Shown here one piece after another: positions 45,248 to 54,927 of a stretch of 64,000 nt of DNA. Within the stretch, counting starts at the first letter, position 1; each line of letters starts with the position of its first letter. The notes under the pieces are model-generated. The model ran no database searches and was not told the origin of the DNA. It worked only from the letters and a program-made list of their open reading frames with translations. Source of the DNA: Asanoa sp. WMMD1127 (GTDB lineage: Bacteria; Actinomycetota; Actinomycetes; Mycobacteriales; Micromonosporaceae); the NCBI RefSeq assembly GCF_029626225.1, contig NZ_JARUBP010000001.1:1240001-1304000 (forward strand), written 5' to 3'. A program made the position numbers and the translations under genes.

Positions 45248-45772
45248 TCAGGCGATCTGGTAGGTGGGCCGGATCGTCGCGCGGGCCAGCGTGTGGAACG
45301 TCAGGTTGAAGCCGACGACCGCGGGCGAGACATCCGGGGTGACGTCGAGCTGCTCGACGTCGACCGCGTGCACGGTGAACAGGTAGCGGTGCGGGTAGTC
45401 GCCCTTCGGCGGCGCCGCACCGCCGTATTCCTTGGTGCCGTAGTCGTTGCGCACCGCGAACGCGCCGGCCGGCGGCTGCGCGCCCTGGGCCAGCGAGGTC
45501 ACCGAGACCGGCACGTTGACCAGCACCCAGTGCCAGAAGCCGCTGTGCGTCGGCGCGTCCGGGTCGTAGCAGGTGACCACGAAGCTATTGGTCTCGGCCG
45601 GGAAGCCGGACCACGACAGCTGCGGCGACTTCCCGCCACCGCCCACGCTGGGGTCGGCGAAGGTGTCGGCCATCTGCTCGCCGTCGGTCACGTCCTCGCT
45701 GGTCAGCGTGAACGAGGGGACGGACGGCAGGTGGTCGTAGGTGTCCGGCGGAGCGTTTCGTTCGAGACTCAT
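45248..45772 (-). CDS. YbhB/YbcL (Raf kinase inhibitor/PEBP-like) protein
   Basis: A 174-residue PEBP-fold protein with the ligand-pocket motifs SPQLSWSGFP, CYDPDAPTHSGFWHWVLVNV and PHRYLFTVHAVD. Bacterial members bind small anions or phospholipid-like ligands; their role is not well defined. It is preceded by the AAA ATPase gene 14 bases upstream and followed by the LLM flavoprotein gene, all leftward, so they may share a transcript, but no functional link is evident. Confidence 0.92.
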   Translation of the reverse strand: MSLERNAPPDTYDHLPSVPSFTLTSEDVTDGEQMADTFADPSVGGGGKSPQLSWSGFPAETNSFVVTCYDPDAPTHSGFWHWVLVNVPVSVTSLAQGAQPPAGAFAVRNDYGTKEYGGAAPPKGDYPHRYLFTVHAVDVEQLDVTPDVSPAVVGFNLTFHTLARATIRPTYQIA

Positions 45773-45786
45773 GGGTTCATCCTTTC

Positions 45787-46944
45787 TCAGCGCTTCGGCC
45801 AGTGCCACGGCGGCTCGTCGAGCCGGTTCTGCCCGACGACCTGGGTTTCCCCGTGCTCCTTCGTCAACTCCACCGTCTGCAGGTCGGTGTCGTCGGCGTG
45901 GGTGTCCAGGGCGGACGCGAGCGCCCGCGAATGGGTGACCAGGACGATCTGCATCCGCTGCGCCGCGCCGGCGATCAACGCCGCGAGCGGGCGGATCAGG
46001 TCGGGGTGCAGGCTGTTCTCCGGCTCGTTGAGCACGAGCAGCTCCGGCGGCCGGGGCGTGAGCAGCGCCGCCACCCAGGCCAGGTAGCGCAGCGTGCCGT
46101 CGGAGAGCTCCGCGGCGTCCAGCGGGCGGAGCATGCCGGGCTGGGTCAGCGTCAGCGCGAACCGGCCCGCGTGCGCGTCGATGCCCAGCTGGCTGCCCGG
46201 GAAGGCCAGGTCGACGGCGGCTTCGAGGGCAGCGCCGTCGCCGATCTCCCGGATCGTCTCCAGCGCCGGCGCGAGGTCGGCGCCGTCGTGGCCGAGCACG
46301 GGCGTGCGGGTGCCGACCTGCGCCGCCCGCATCGGGGCGTCCGCGTCGGTGCGCACCTGGTCGTAGAAGCGCCAGGACCGGATCCGCTCGCGCAACAGCA
46401 TCAGGTCGGGCGCCAGCTCCGGGTCGACGAACTCGGCGAGCATGCTGTCGTACGGGCGCAGCTTGAGCCTGGTCGCCTGCCACGAGCCGGCCGGGCCGCG
46501 TACGCCGACCGCCGAATTGGTCCGCTCGGTCAGCCGGGTGCTCGGCCGCAGCACCGGGCCCGCCCACGTGCACTCGCTCTTGATCTCCGGGTCGAGCCCG
46601 AACAGTGTCGGCCCGGCCACCTGCGGCAGCCCGAGGTCGATCGCGTAGCCGAACTCGTCGCCGGCGAAGCCCAGCCGCAGCGCGACCCGCTTCGTGCGCA
46701 CGGTGCCCTGCACGGGCTGGCGGCCCACCGTCTCGGGGCCGGCCCACAGGGTCGACGGCAGCCCGCCCTCGCGGGCCAGGGCGGCGACCGCGCCGTTGCG
46801 GGACGCGGCCGCCAGCAGCCGCAGCGACCGGTAGAGGCTCGACTTGCCGCTGCCGTTGGCCCCGGTCACCACGTTGAGCCGGCGCAGCGGCAGGATCAGC
46901 CGGCGCAGCGATCGGTAGTTCTCCACCGCGAGCGTGACCAGCAC
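45787..46944 (-). CDS. RecF/SMC-like AAA ATPase (COG4637-type)
   Basis: A 385-residue ABC/SMC-type ATPase. The Walker A motif GANGSGKSS follows the N-terminal LAVENYRSLRRLILPL, and near the C-terminus LRYLAWVAALLTPRPPELL precedes the Walker B LLVLNEPENSLHPDL; VLVTHSRALA is the switch. The Asn in NEPE replaces the usual Asp of DEPE, a feature of this subgroup. Relatives include OLD-like and RecF-like proteins, but no TOPRIM or nuclease domain is fused here. The function is not known; defence or repair roles are guesses. Confidence 0.85.
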   Translation of the reverse strand: MLVTLAVENYRSLRRLILPLRRLNVVTGANGSGKSSLYRSLRLLAAASRNGAVAALAREGGLPSTLWAGPETVGRQPVQGTVRTKRVALRLGFAGDEFGYAIDLGLPQVAGPTLFGLDPEIKSECTWAGPVLRPSTRLTERTNSAVGVRGPAGSWQATRLKLRPYDSMLAEFVDPELAPDLMLLRERIRSWRFYDQVRTDADAPMRAAQVGTRTPVLGHDGADLAPALETIREIGDGAALEAAVDLAFPGSQLGIDAHAGRFALTLTQPGMLRPLDAAELSDGTLRYLAWVAALLTPRPPELLVLNEPENSLHPDLIRPLAALIAGAAQRMQIVLVTHSRALASALDTHADDTDLQTVELTKEHGETQVVGQNRLDEPPWHWPKR

Positions 46945-46953
46945 CCGATCACG

Positions 46954-48269
46954 CTAGCTCAACAGCCGGGCCACCGAGCGCAGCGAGATCGGCAACCAGC
47001 TGGGGCGGAACCGTGCTTCGTACGCCGCCTCGTAGATGGCCTTGTCGAGCTCGAAGGCACCGAGCAGCTCCGGCCGCGACCGTGGGTCCTCGCCCGCCAC
47101 GCTCGCGTAGCCGTCGAGGAAGCTCTCCCGGTTGAGGTCGGCCCACTCGCGCGCCCGGTAGACCACCTGGGCGTCGTCGGGCTGGTCGACGATCAGGTGG
47201 TGCGGCGCATATTCGAAGGAGCGCAGCATGCCGGCCACGTCGCGCAGCGGCGAGTCGGGCCGGCGGCGCTCGTCGATCGGCTGGCCCGGCTCGCCCTCGA
47301 AGTCGATCAGCAGCCAGTGCTTGGGCGTCCGCAACACCTGGCCCAGGTGGAGGTCACCGTGCACCCGGTGGACGGTCATCCGCGCGCCGCCGACCGACCG
47401 GAACGCCTCGGTCGCTCTGTCCACATAGGGCTCCAGGGCGGGCACCGTGGCGACGGCCTGGGCGAGGCGGTTCAGCATCCGGTCGACCGGGAAGTCGACC
47501 GTCTCGGTGCCCAGCTCCTGGGCCAGCGTGCGGTGCACCACCGCGACCGCCTCGCCGAGCCGGTAGGACTCGCCGGAGAAGTCGCCGCCGACCTCGTCGG
47601 CCGCCAGGTCCGCCTCGGCGAACAGGTCGCGCACGCTGGTGGTGGCCATCGCCCAGCCTTCGGCCGAGTTCTCCGCATAGGCGGTCAGCATGGCCAGCGA
47701 GACGGGCTCGCCGCGCTCGTCGGTGCTCTCCACGGCGCCGAGCAGCTGCGCCACGTTGGGGCAGCCGGCCCGGGCGAGCACCCGGTTGAGCTCGACGTCG
47801 GGGTTGACGCCCGCCACCACCCGGCGGAACACCTTGAGGATGGCCGAGCGGTCGTAGACGACGCTGGTGTTGCTCTGCTCGGTGTCGGCGACCCGGGCCG
47901 GCGCTTCGAGCGGGAGCTTGGCCTCCGGTTCGCGCCGGAACAGCAGCCGGCCGACCACCGCGTCCTGGTCGATGAACTCCAGCAGGGCCCGGGCGGCCGG
48001 CTCGTCGTAGAGCGCGTCGAAGCCGGAGCGGTCGGCCTCGTGGTCGACGCCGATCGTGGCCGCGCCGGTGAACTCGGGGCGCGGCTCGACGTCCCAGGAG
48101 ACGTAGACCTGGTAGCGCTCGGTGCCGCCGTCGTCGTAGGTGACGTCGAGCAGCATGTGGTCGAGCGACTCGCGGAGGGCGGTGACCGCGACGGGCGTGA
48201 CACTGTGGAGGGTCCGGCCGCGTCCGGCGTACCACCGCTGATGCGGCAGCCAGTCGGCGAACGGCAAAG

Positions 48270-48273
<4 letters not shown>
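46954..48273 (-). CDS. mak: Maltokinase
   Basis: A 439-residue maltokinase that phosphorylates maltose to maltose 1-phosphate with ATP. The N-terminal cap domain begins [18 protein letters not shown]. The kinase fold has the catalytic loop [16 protein letters not shown] (HGDLHLGQ) and the metal-binding LLIDFEGEP. Its ATG overlaps the trehalose synthase stop by 4 bases. In actinobacteria TreS converts trehalose to maltose, Mak phosphorylates it and GlgE builds alpha-glucan from it; GlgE is not in this window. Confidence 0.94.
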
Positions 48274-50087
<1,814 letters not shown>

Positions 50088-50147
50088 GGTGTCCACGCTA
50101 ATGCCGAATTCGCTTCGCCACAGGGTGACGGGGCGGGTGGGGCAGGA

Positions 50148-51083
50148 TCAGCGCAGCTGTTCGGGCACGACCGCGGGCCGGCCGCTGACCAGGGCCTTGC
50201 GCTCCCGCAACAGCTTGCGGGTGGCGTAACGGTGGTTGCGGTCACGGGCCGAGCGGGCCGCCTCGCCGAGCGTGATCGCCGCCCAGAAGGCGGTGGCGGC
50301 GGCCCGGCCGTGCCGCATCGCGTGGAGCCGGACCCGGTTGGCCATCATGATGCCCCACAGGGCGGGCACGTTGCGGGCGTCGCCGCCGTTGTGCACCGCC
50401 TCGGCGTCGGGCACGAACGCCAGCCGGAAGCCGTGGTCGGCGGCCCGCAGGGCGAACTCCGTCTCCTCGCTGTAGAGGAAGAAGGACTCGTCCCAGGGCC
50501 CCGTGGCGGTCAGGCAGGCGCGGCTGAACATGGTGACGGCGCCGGTGGCCCAGTCGGCCCGGGTGCCCCGCGCGTAGCCGGCCGGGTCGGCGATGAGCTC
50601 GCCCCGGCCGAGCCGGCTGGCCCGGTTGCCGCCCAGAACCGCCTCGGCGACCGCCCGGCCGACCGTGGGCCGGCGGCGCAGCGAGGTCTTGTAGGCCCCG
50701 TCGCGGCCGATCAGCCGGGGCACCGCGATGCCCACGCCCGGCTCGGCCAGCGCGGCCAGCAGGCGGGCGGCGCACCCCGGCCGCAGCCGGGTGGTCGGGC
50801 TGAGCACGAGCACGGCGTCGGCCGCGGGGTCGGCGGCGACGACCGCGTTGGCCGCCGCGGCGAAGCCCCGGTTGCTGTCGAGCTGGATCAGGGTCGCGTC
50901 GGGCGCCAGATCCTTGGCGACCGTCAGCGTGTCGTCGAAGGAGCCGCTGTCGACGACGACGAGCCGCCAGTCGTCGACGCCGGCCAGGCCGGCCGGCAGC
51001 GCGGCCAGCAGCGGCGGCAGGTTGGCCGCGCTGCGGTAGGTGAGCACCCCCACCGTCAGTCGCATCGCCGCCCCCTCGCTCAT
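50148..51083 (-). CDS. Glycosyltransferase family 2 (rhamnosyltransferase-like)
   Basis: A 311-residue inverting GT-A glycosyltransferase. It begins with the nucleotide-sugar motif VGVLTYRSAANLPPLLAALP, continues with LVVVDSGSFDDTL (the first DxD-like Asp) and LIQLDSNRGFAAAANAVVAA, a pattern typical of rhamnosyl/GlcNAc transferases for cell-surface polysaccharide. WDESFFLYSEETEFALRAAD is the acceptor-side ED motif. The canonical metal DxD is represented by LVLSPTTRL, so the metal ligand is atypical. No neighbouring polysaccharide genes are seen. Confidence 0.9.
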   Translation of the reverse strand: MSEGAAMRLTVGVLTYRSAANLPPLLAALPAGLAGVDDWRLVVVDSGSFDDTLTVAKDLAPDATLIQLDSNRGFAAAANAVVAADPAADAVLVLSPTTRLRPGCAARLLAALAEPGVGIAVPRLIGRDGAYKTSLRRRPTVGRAVAEAVLGGNRASRLGRGELIADPAGYARGTRADWATGAVTMFSRACLTATGPWDESFFLYSEETEFALRAADHGFRLAFVPDAEAVHNGGDARNVPALWGIMMANRVRLHAMRHGRAAATAFWAAITLGEAARSARDRNHRYATRKLLRERKALVSGRPAVVPEQLR

Positions 51084-51312
51084 CTGCTCCTGAGAAGGCT
51101 GAGGCTAGCGGAGCCTGGCCAGCTTGTCCGGTCCCTTGACAAACGGCGATCTTCCTGATGGGCGGGCCGCCATGATCAGCGGTTCGCGCGCGCCCGGCTA
51201 CCGCCCGTCGGCCGAGCAACCATCGCGGTCAATGGAGGTAGTCGAATTGTCACAGGGTGAACATGGCACGTTTACCCGATGGGATATTCGAGTAACTCTC
51301 GTCACAGTCATT

Positions 51313-51328
51313 GGTCGGGGAACCGACC
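51313..51328 (+). promoter_or_regulatory. Stem-loop just upstream of the orphan sugar ATPase
   Basis: GGTCGG-GGAA-CCGACC, a perfect 6-bp stem capped by a GGAA tetraloop, ends just 2 bases before the GGGGAGGGAG ribosome binding site. It may stabilise the mRNA 5' end or affect initiation. The rest of the 260-base gap upstream (51084-51343) is relatively AT-rich around 51240-51310 and probably holds the promoter; I see a TTGACA at 51137 without a convincing -10. Confidence 0.45.
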
Positions 51329-51343
51329 TTGGGGAGGGAGACG

Positions 51344-52651
51344 GTGACCACCGTCGCGCTCAAAGACGTGACCAAGATCTTTCAGGATGGAACGGTCGCG
51401 GTCGACAACGTCAGTCTCGACGTCAACGATGGCGAGTTCATGGTGCTGCTCGGCCCGTCGGGCTGCGGCAAGTCCACCGTGCTCCGCATGGTCGCGGGCC
51501 TCGAGGACCCGACCACGGGCGCCATCATGCTCGACGGCGAGCTCGCCAACGACCTGCCACCACGCGAGCGCCGGATCGCGATGGTGTTCCAGGACTTCGC
51601 GCTCTACCCGCACATGTCCGTCGGCGACAACATCGGCTTCCCGTTGCGCCTCTCCGGGGTCGAGCAGATGGCGCGCGGCGAGCGGGTGGCCGACGTCGCC
51701 AGCGCGCTCGGCATCGGCGACGTGCTCGCCCGCAAGCCCAACCAGCTCTCCGGCGGCCAGCGCCAGCGGGTCGCGATGGGCCGGGCGATCGTCCGCCGGC
51801 CCGGGCTGTTCCTGATGGACGAGCCGCTGTCCAACCTCGACAGTGGCCTGCGGGCCGAGCTGCGGGCCGAGATCTCGGGTCTGGTGCGGGAGCTCGGCGT
51901 CAGCACGATCTACGTGACCCACGACCAGGCCGAGGCGCTCACCATGGCCGACCGGGTCGCCATCATGCGCCGCGGCGTGCTGCAGGACGTCGGCACACCC
52001 ACCCAGGTGTACGGACGGCCGGCCACCCTCTACGTCGCCGCCTTCCTCGGCAGCCCGCGGATGAACCTGCTCGAGGCGTCGGTCTACGTCCACCTCGACC
52101 GCTACGTCACGCTCAACCTCGGCGACCAGGCGCTCTATCTGCCCTGGGACGACATCCGGGCGCGGGCGGTCGCGCACTACCACGGCGAGCGGATCGTGGT
52201 CGGCCTGCGGGCCGAGGCCCTGACACCGGTCGCGCCCAACTCGCCGGGCGACGTGCTGCAGGGCCGCATCCGCTACCTCGAGCACCACGGCCACGAGTCG
52301 CTGGCGTTCCTCGACATCGGCGCGACGGCCGTGGTCGTCGACGAGATGGGCCAGGCGCCGGCCGAGCAGGCCCAGGAGGGTGGTCCGCTGCGCCGGTTCG
52401 GCCACGCCGTGCAGCGCCTCACCAGCCGGGCCACGAGCGCGGCGGCGGTGCCGGACGCCGGTGGGTCGCGCGGCCGCACCAGCGTGCTGACCGACCCGGG
52501 CCGGCATCACCGTCGCCCGGCCGAGCTGGCGGTGCGGCTGGCGCCGTACCCGAACGTGCAGCCGGGCACCGCCCTTTCGGTCTCCGTACGCCTCGACGCC
52601 CTGCACTTTTTCGACGATCGCGGTGACCGCATCGATGTGGGGTGGCGCTGA
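51344..52651 (+). CDS. ABC transporter ATP-binding protein, MsmK/UgpC/MalK type (orphan)
   Basis: A 435-residue importer ATPase: Walker A GPSGCGKS (37-44), Q-loop MVFQDFALYPHMSV, signature LSGGQRQR, Walker B LFLMDEPLSNLD, H-loop YVTHD, then the TOBE/OB-fold regulatory domain with VGLRAEAL. The TOBE domain contains an Ala/Gly/Arg-rich insert (roughly residues 345-405) not seen in typical MsmK/UgpC proteins. No permease or binding-protein genes are adjacent, as for shared sugar-importer ATPases of actinobacteria. The GTG follows GGGGAGGGAG. Confidence 0.9.
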   Translation: MTTVALKDVTKIFQDGTVAVDNVSLDVNDGEFMVLLGPSGCGKSTVLRMVAGLEDPTTGAIMLDGELANDLPPRERRIAMVFQDFALYPHMSVGDNIGFPLRLSGVEQMARGERVADVASALGIGDVLARKPNQLSGGQRQRVAMGRAIVRRPGLFLMDEPLSNLDSGLRAELRAEISGLVRELGVSTIYVTHDQAEALTMADRVAIMRRGVLQDVGTPTQVYGRPATLYVAAFLGSPRMNLLEASVYVHLDRYVTLNLGDQALYLPWDDIRARAVAHYHGERIVVGLRAEALTPVAPNSPGDVLQGRIRYLEHHGHESLAFLDIGATAVVVDEMGQAPAEQAQEGGPLRRFGHAVQRLTSRATSAAAVPDAGGSRGRTSVLTDPGRHHRRPAELAVRLAPYPNVQPGTALSVSVRLDALHFFDDRGDRIDVGWR

Positions 52652-52706
52652 CCACACCCGGTCGTCTAGCGTCTGTCGCCACGTGAGTCCAGAGAGGATG
52701 GCGACC

Positions 52707-53633
52707 GTGCCGGCAAACAGCCCCGGGCTGCTGATCATCGAGCGGATCCTGCGGGACCGCGGCAGCATCTGGCAGCAGATCGTCGAAGAGCGCGACCTCA
52801 ACCGGCTCACCGTGCAGATGCTGGCGAGCTCGGCCATCGCCCTGGCCATCTACGGCGCGGTGCTGGGTTTCTTCAACGGCCCCTTGATGGCGCTCACCTC
52901 GGCGATCAAGCTGCCGCTGCTGTTCCTGGTCACCCTCGCCATCTGCCTGCCCACGCTCTACCTGTTCAACCTGGTCTTCGGCGCCCGGCTGTCGGTCAAG
53001 CAGGCGGTCTCGTTGGTGATGGTGGCCATCACGGTGACCGCGATGCTGGCCGTGGCCTTCGCCCCGATCGCGCTGTTCTTCCTGATCACCGCTGACGACT
53101 ACGGCTTCTTCAAGCTGCTCAACGTCGCGATCCTGGCCCTCTCGGCGATCGTGGGCCTCCGCTTCCTCACGGGCGGCATGCAGGTCCTGCACGCGCACGG
53201 TCTGCTCACCCCGGCCAAGACGGAGCCCGAGCCGGCGCTGGTCGCCGCTCCTTCTCCCGCGGTTGAGGAGAAGGAGCCCGCGGTGGTCGGCGCTCCGGCC
53301 GCCAACGGCGACGGTGCGGCGGCCCCGGCCGCGGTGCCCGCCACGACCCCGCCGCCGCCGGTGCTGGTCGCCCGGCCGGGGCCGGACGGCCGGGTCTGGG
53401 ACCCGGCCGTGGGCCGCTACGTGCTGGCCCGCCGCCCCGTCGGCGTCGCCACCGAACGCCCGGCCAGCATGACGCTGCTCTACATCTGGATCCTGCTGTT
53501 CGGCTTCGTGGGCACCCAGCTGGCCTGGACCCTCCGCCCGTTCTTCGGCAACCCGGACTCCCCGTTCGCCCTGTTCCGCGAGATCGAGGGCAACTTCTAC
53601 GCGGAAATCATCCGCACGATCGCCAACCTGTAG
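52707..53633 (+). CDS. Multi-pass membrane protein with a Pro/Ala-rich central linker
   Basis: About 308 residues. Five or so membrane helices in the first 170 residues (for example MLASSAIALAIYGAVLGFF) are followed by a cytoplasmic low-complexity Pro/Ala/Glu region and one more helix near the C-terminus (ASMTLLYIWILLFGFVGTQL). The N-terminal helical bundle is reminiscent of Yip1-like membrane proteins, a weak resemblance only. The GTG at 52707 has AGAGAGG at a 9-base spacing; an ATG three codons earlier abuts that signal. The function is unknown. Confidence 0.7.
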   Translation: MPANSPGLLIIERILRDRGSIWQQIVEERDLNRLTVQMLASSAIALAIYGAVLGFFNGPLMALTSAIKLPLLFLVTLAICLPTLYLFNLVFGARLSVKQAVSLVMVAITVTAMLAVAFAPIALFFLITADDYGFFKLLNVAILALSAIVGLRFLTGGMQVLHAHGLLTPAKTEPEPALVAAPSPAVEEKEPAVVGAPAANGDGAAAPAAVPATTPPPPVLVARPGPDGRVWDPAVGRYVLARRPVGVATERPASMTLLYIWILLFGFVGTQLAWTLRPFFGNPDSPFALFREIEGNFYAEIIRTIANL

Positions 53634-53794
53634 CCGGCCGGGCCGGCGGGCGCGAAGCGGCCTCGGGCGTGCAAGACGGGCCGGTCCCCCGGGCCCGCTT
53701 CCACGGGTAGGGAGCTAAGGCAGACGAGCCACCGGCTCCGGGGCGGCAAGGCCGCTCAGCCGCGTCGGGCGGCCCACTCCCGCGGGAAGCTGGC

Positions 53795-54379
53795 TCAGGC
53801 GCGTGGATCGGGTTGGTCGCGGCGGGTGGCGGCGGCGCCGTATTTTGCGGCGGCGGCGTTGGCGGTTTGGCATTGGCCCGTGTCGCGGCCGCAGGCCGTG
53901 AGGTCGCAGAGGCGGCACAGCCAGGCGCCGCCTTCCTTCTCCTCGACGACGCCGGCCATCATGCGGCCGATCAGGTTGTCCAGAGTGGAGCGTTCGGTGG
54001 CGGACAGGGCGCCCAACGCCGACCGGAGTGTCGCCGCGCGCGCCGCGGACAGGCGGGTCGCGGCGGCGCGGCCCGCTGGGGTCAGGGCGACCGAACGCGA
54101 GCGACCGTCGCCGCCCGGGCCGCGGGTGACCAGGCCCGCCTCCGCCAGGCGGTCGACCAGGCGCACCGCGCCTGACGGGGTGAGGCCCAGGACCCGGCGC
54201 AGCTGGTCGATCGACGGGCGGTCGAGGAAGTGCAGCAGCGCGGACAGGGCCGCGGCCGCGGTCGGGTTGCCGGCCGCGCCGCCCTCGCCGGCGGCCGTCA
54301 CCGCGGCGGCGGTGCGGTCGGCCATCGCGAGGGCGAACGCGCCCAGCAGGTTGGCCTGATGGTCGAGCGGGTCGGTCAC
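53795..54379 (-). CDS. MarR-family regulator with a C-terminal four-cysteine motif
   Basis: A 194-residue winged-helix protein: DNA-binding region about 45-105 (IDQLRRVLGLTPSGAVRLVD, wing GGDGRSRSVALTPAGR). The C-terminal tail carries Cys155, Cys158, Cys163 and Cys170 (WLCRLCDLTACGRDTGQC), a C-x2-C-x4-C-x6-C pattern that could bind Zn or an iron-sulfur cluster and act as redox or metal sensor. The GTG overlaps the DUF3224 gene stop by 4 bases, so the regulator is translated with its upstream neighbour and probably autoregulates through the site at 54792-54810. Confidence 0.87.
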   Translation of the reverse strand: MTDPLDHQANLLGAFALAMADRTAAAVTAAGEGGAAGNPTAAAALSALLHFLDRPSIDQLRRVLGLTPSGAVRLVDRLAEAGLVTRGPGGDGRSRSVALTPAGRAAATRLSAARAATLRSALGALSATERSTLDNLIGRMMAGVVEEKEGGAWLCRLCDLTACGRDTGQCQTANAAAAKYGAAATRRDQPDPRA

Positions 54380-54780
54380 GCCAGCTCGTAGCGGATGGTC
54401 AACGGCATGTGCGGGTAGTCGGCGTGGGTCGAGGCGCTCTCCGCCTCGCCGCTGATGCCGGCCAGGTCGCCGGTGCCGGAGCCCGGGACGATCGCCGTCA
54501 CCCCGCGGGCCGTCGTGCCGTCGTAGGTGCCGGTGCCCTGCAGCACGAAGCTGCCGGACCGGCCGCCCAGCGTGCCGACGATCTCCATGATGGACACGTA
54601 TTCGCTGGTGCCGTCGGCGCGGTAGTAGAGCAGCGACTCGAACGAGCCACGCTCCAGGCCGTCGCCGGTGCCGGCGAGCGTGACCTCGGCGCGGGAGAAC
54701 TTGCGGCCGTCGTCGAACTCGCGGTAGGGCTTCTCGTCCCACGAGGTGATCTCGAGCTTGGTCTCCAGGATCTCGGTCAT
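54376..54780 (-). CDS. DUF3224 domain-containing protein
   Basis: A 134-residue beta-rich protein of the DUF3224 family (allene-oxide-cyclase-like barrel), with GTGDGLERGSFESLLYYRADG and GSFVLQGTGTYDGTTARG as hallmarks. It may bind or act on small hydrophobic ligands; no function is established. The ATG at 54780 is preferred because the extended frame to 54804 would run into a candidate operator. It is coupled to the cysteine-tailed MarR regulator downstream, suggesting that the two form a ligand- or stress-responsive unit. Confidence 0.88.
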   Translation of the reverse strand: MTEILETKLEITSWDEKPYREFDDGRKFSRAEVTLAGTGDGLERGSFESLLYYRADGTSEYVSIMEIVGTLGGRSGSFVLQGTGTYDGTTARGVTAIVPGSGTGDLAGISGEAESASTHADYPHMPLTIRYELA

Positions 54781-54791
54781 GCCCTCAACAT

Positions 54792-54810
54792 ATGTGTGAC
54801 TCAATCACAT
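54792..54810 (-). promoter_or_regulatory. Candidate MarR operator upstream of the DUF3224-MarR operon
   Basis: ATGTGTGACTCAATCACAT contains 5-base complementary ends (ATGTG/CACAT) with a 9-base middle, in an AT-rich patch starting 12 bases before the DUF3224 ATG. Length and position suit a MarR dimer. The inner positions are only weakly symmetric. Confidence 0.45.
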
Positions 54811-54889
54811 GTCAAACCCTACGGGTCGCCCGGACCGGTCCCCCAAACCCTCGCCGCGGCATGGACGCCACCAGCAATAGGGAGGCAGC

Positions 54890-54899
54890 CTACATGTAG
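54890..54899 (+). promoter_or_regulatory. CTACATGTAG palindrome before the multicopper oxidase gene
   Basis: A perfect 10-base palindrome located 28 bases upstream of the multicopper oxidase start. Its half-site CTACA/TGTAG resembles BlaI/CopY-type recognition sequences. The motif is short and could be chance; the rest of the 117-base gap shows no better signal. Confidence 0.3.
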
Positions 54900-54927
54900 A
54901 GACCCAACCACCAAGGGGGACCGAAAG

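Noticed and set aside
45787-46944. AAA ATPase as part of an anti-phage defence system
   Set aside because: No nuclease, reverse transcriptase or other effector lies beside it, and COG4637-type ATPases are common outside defence loci.
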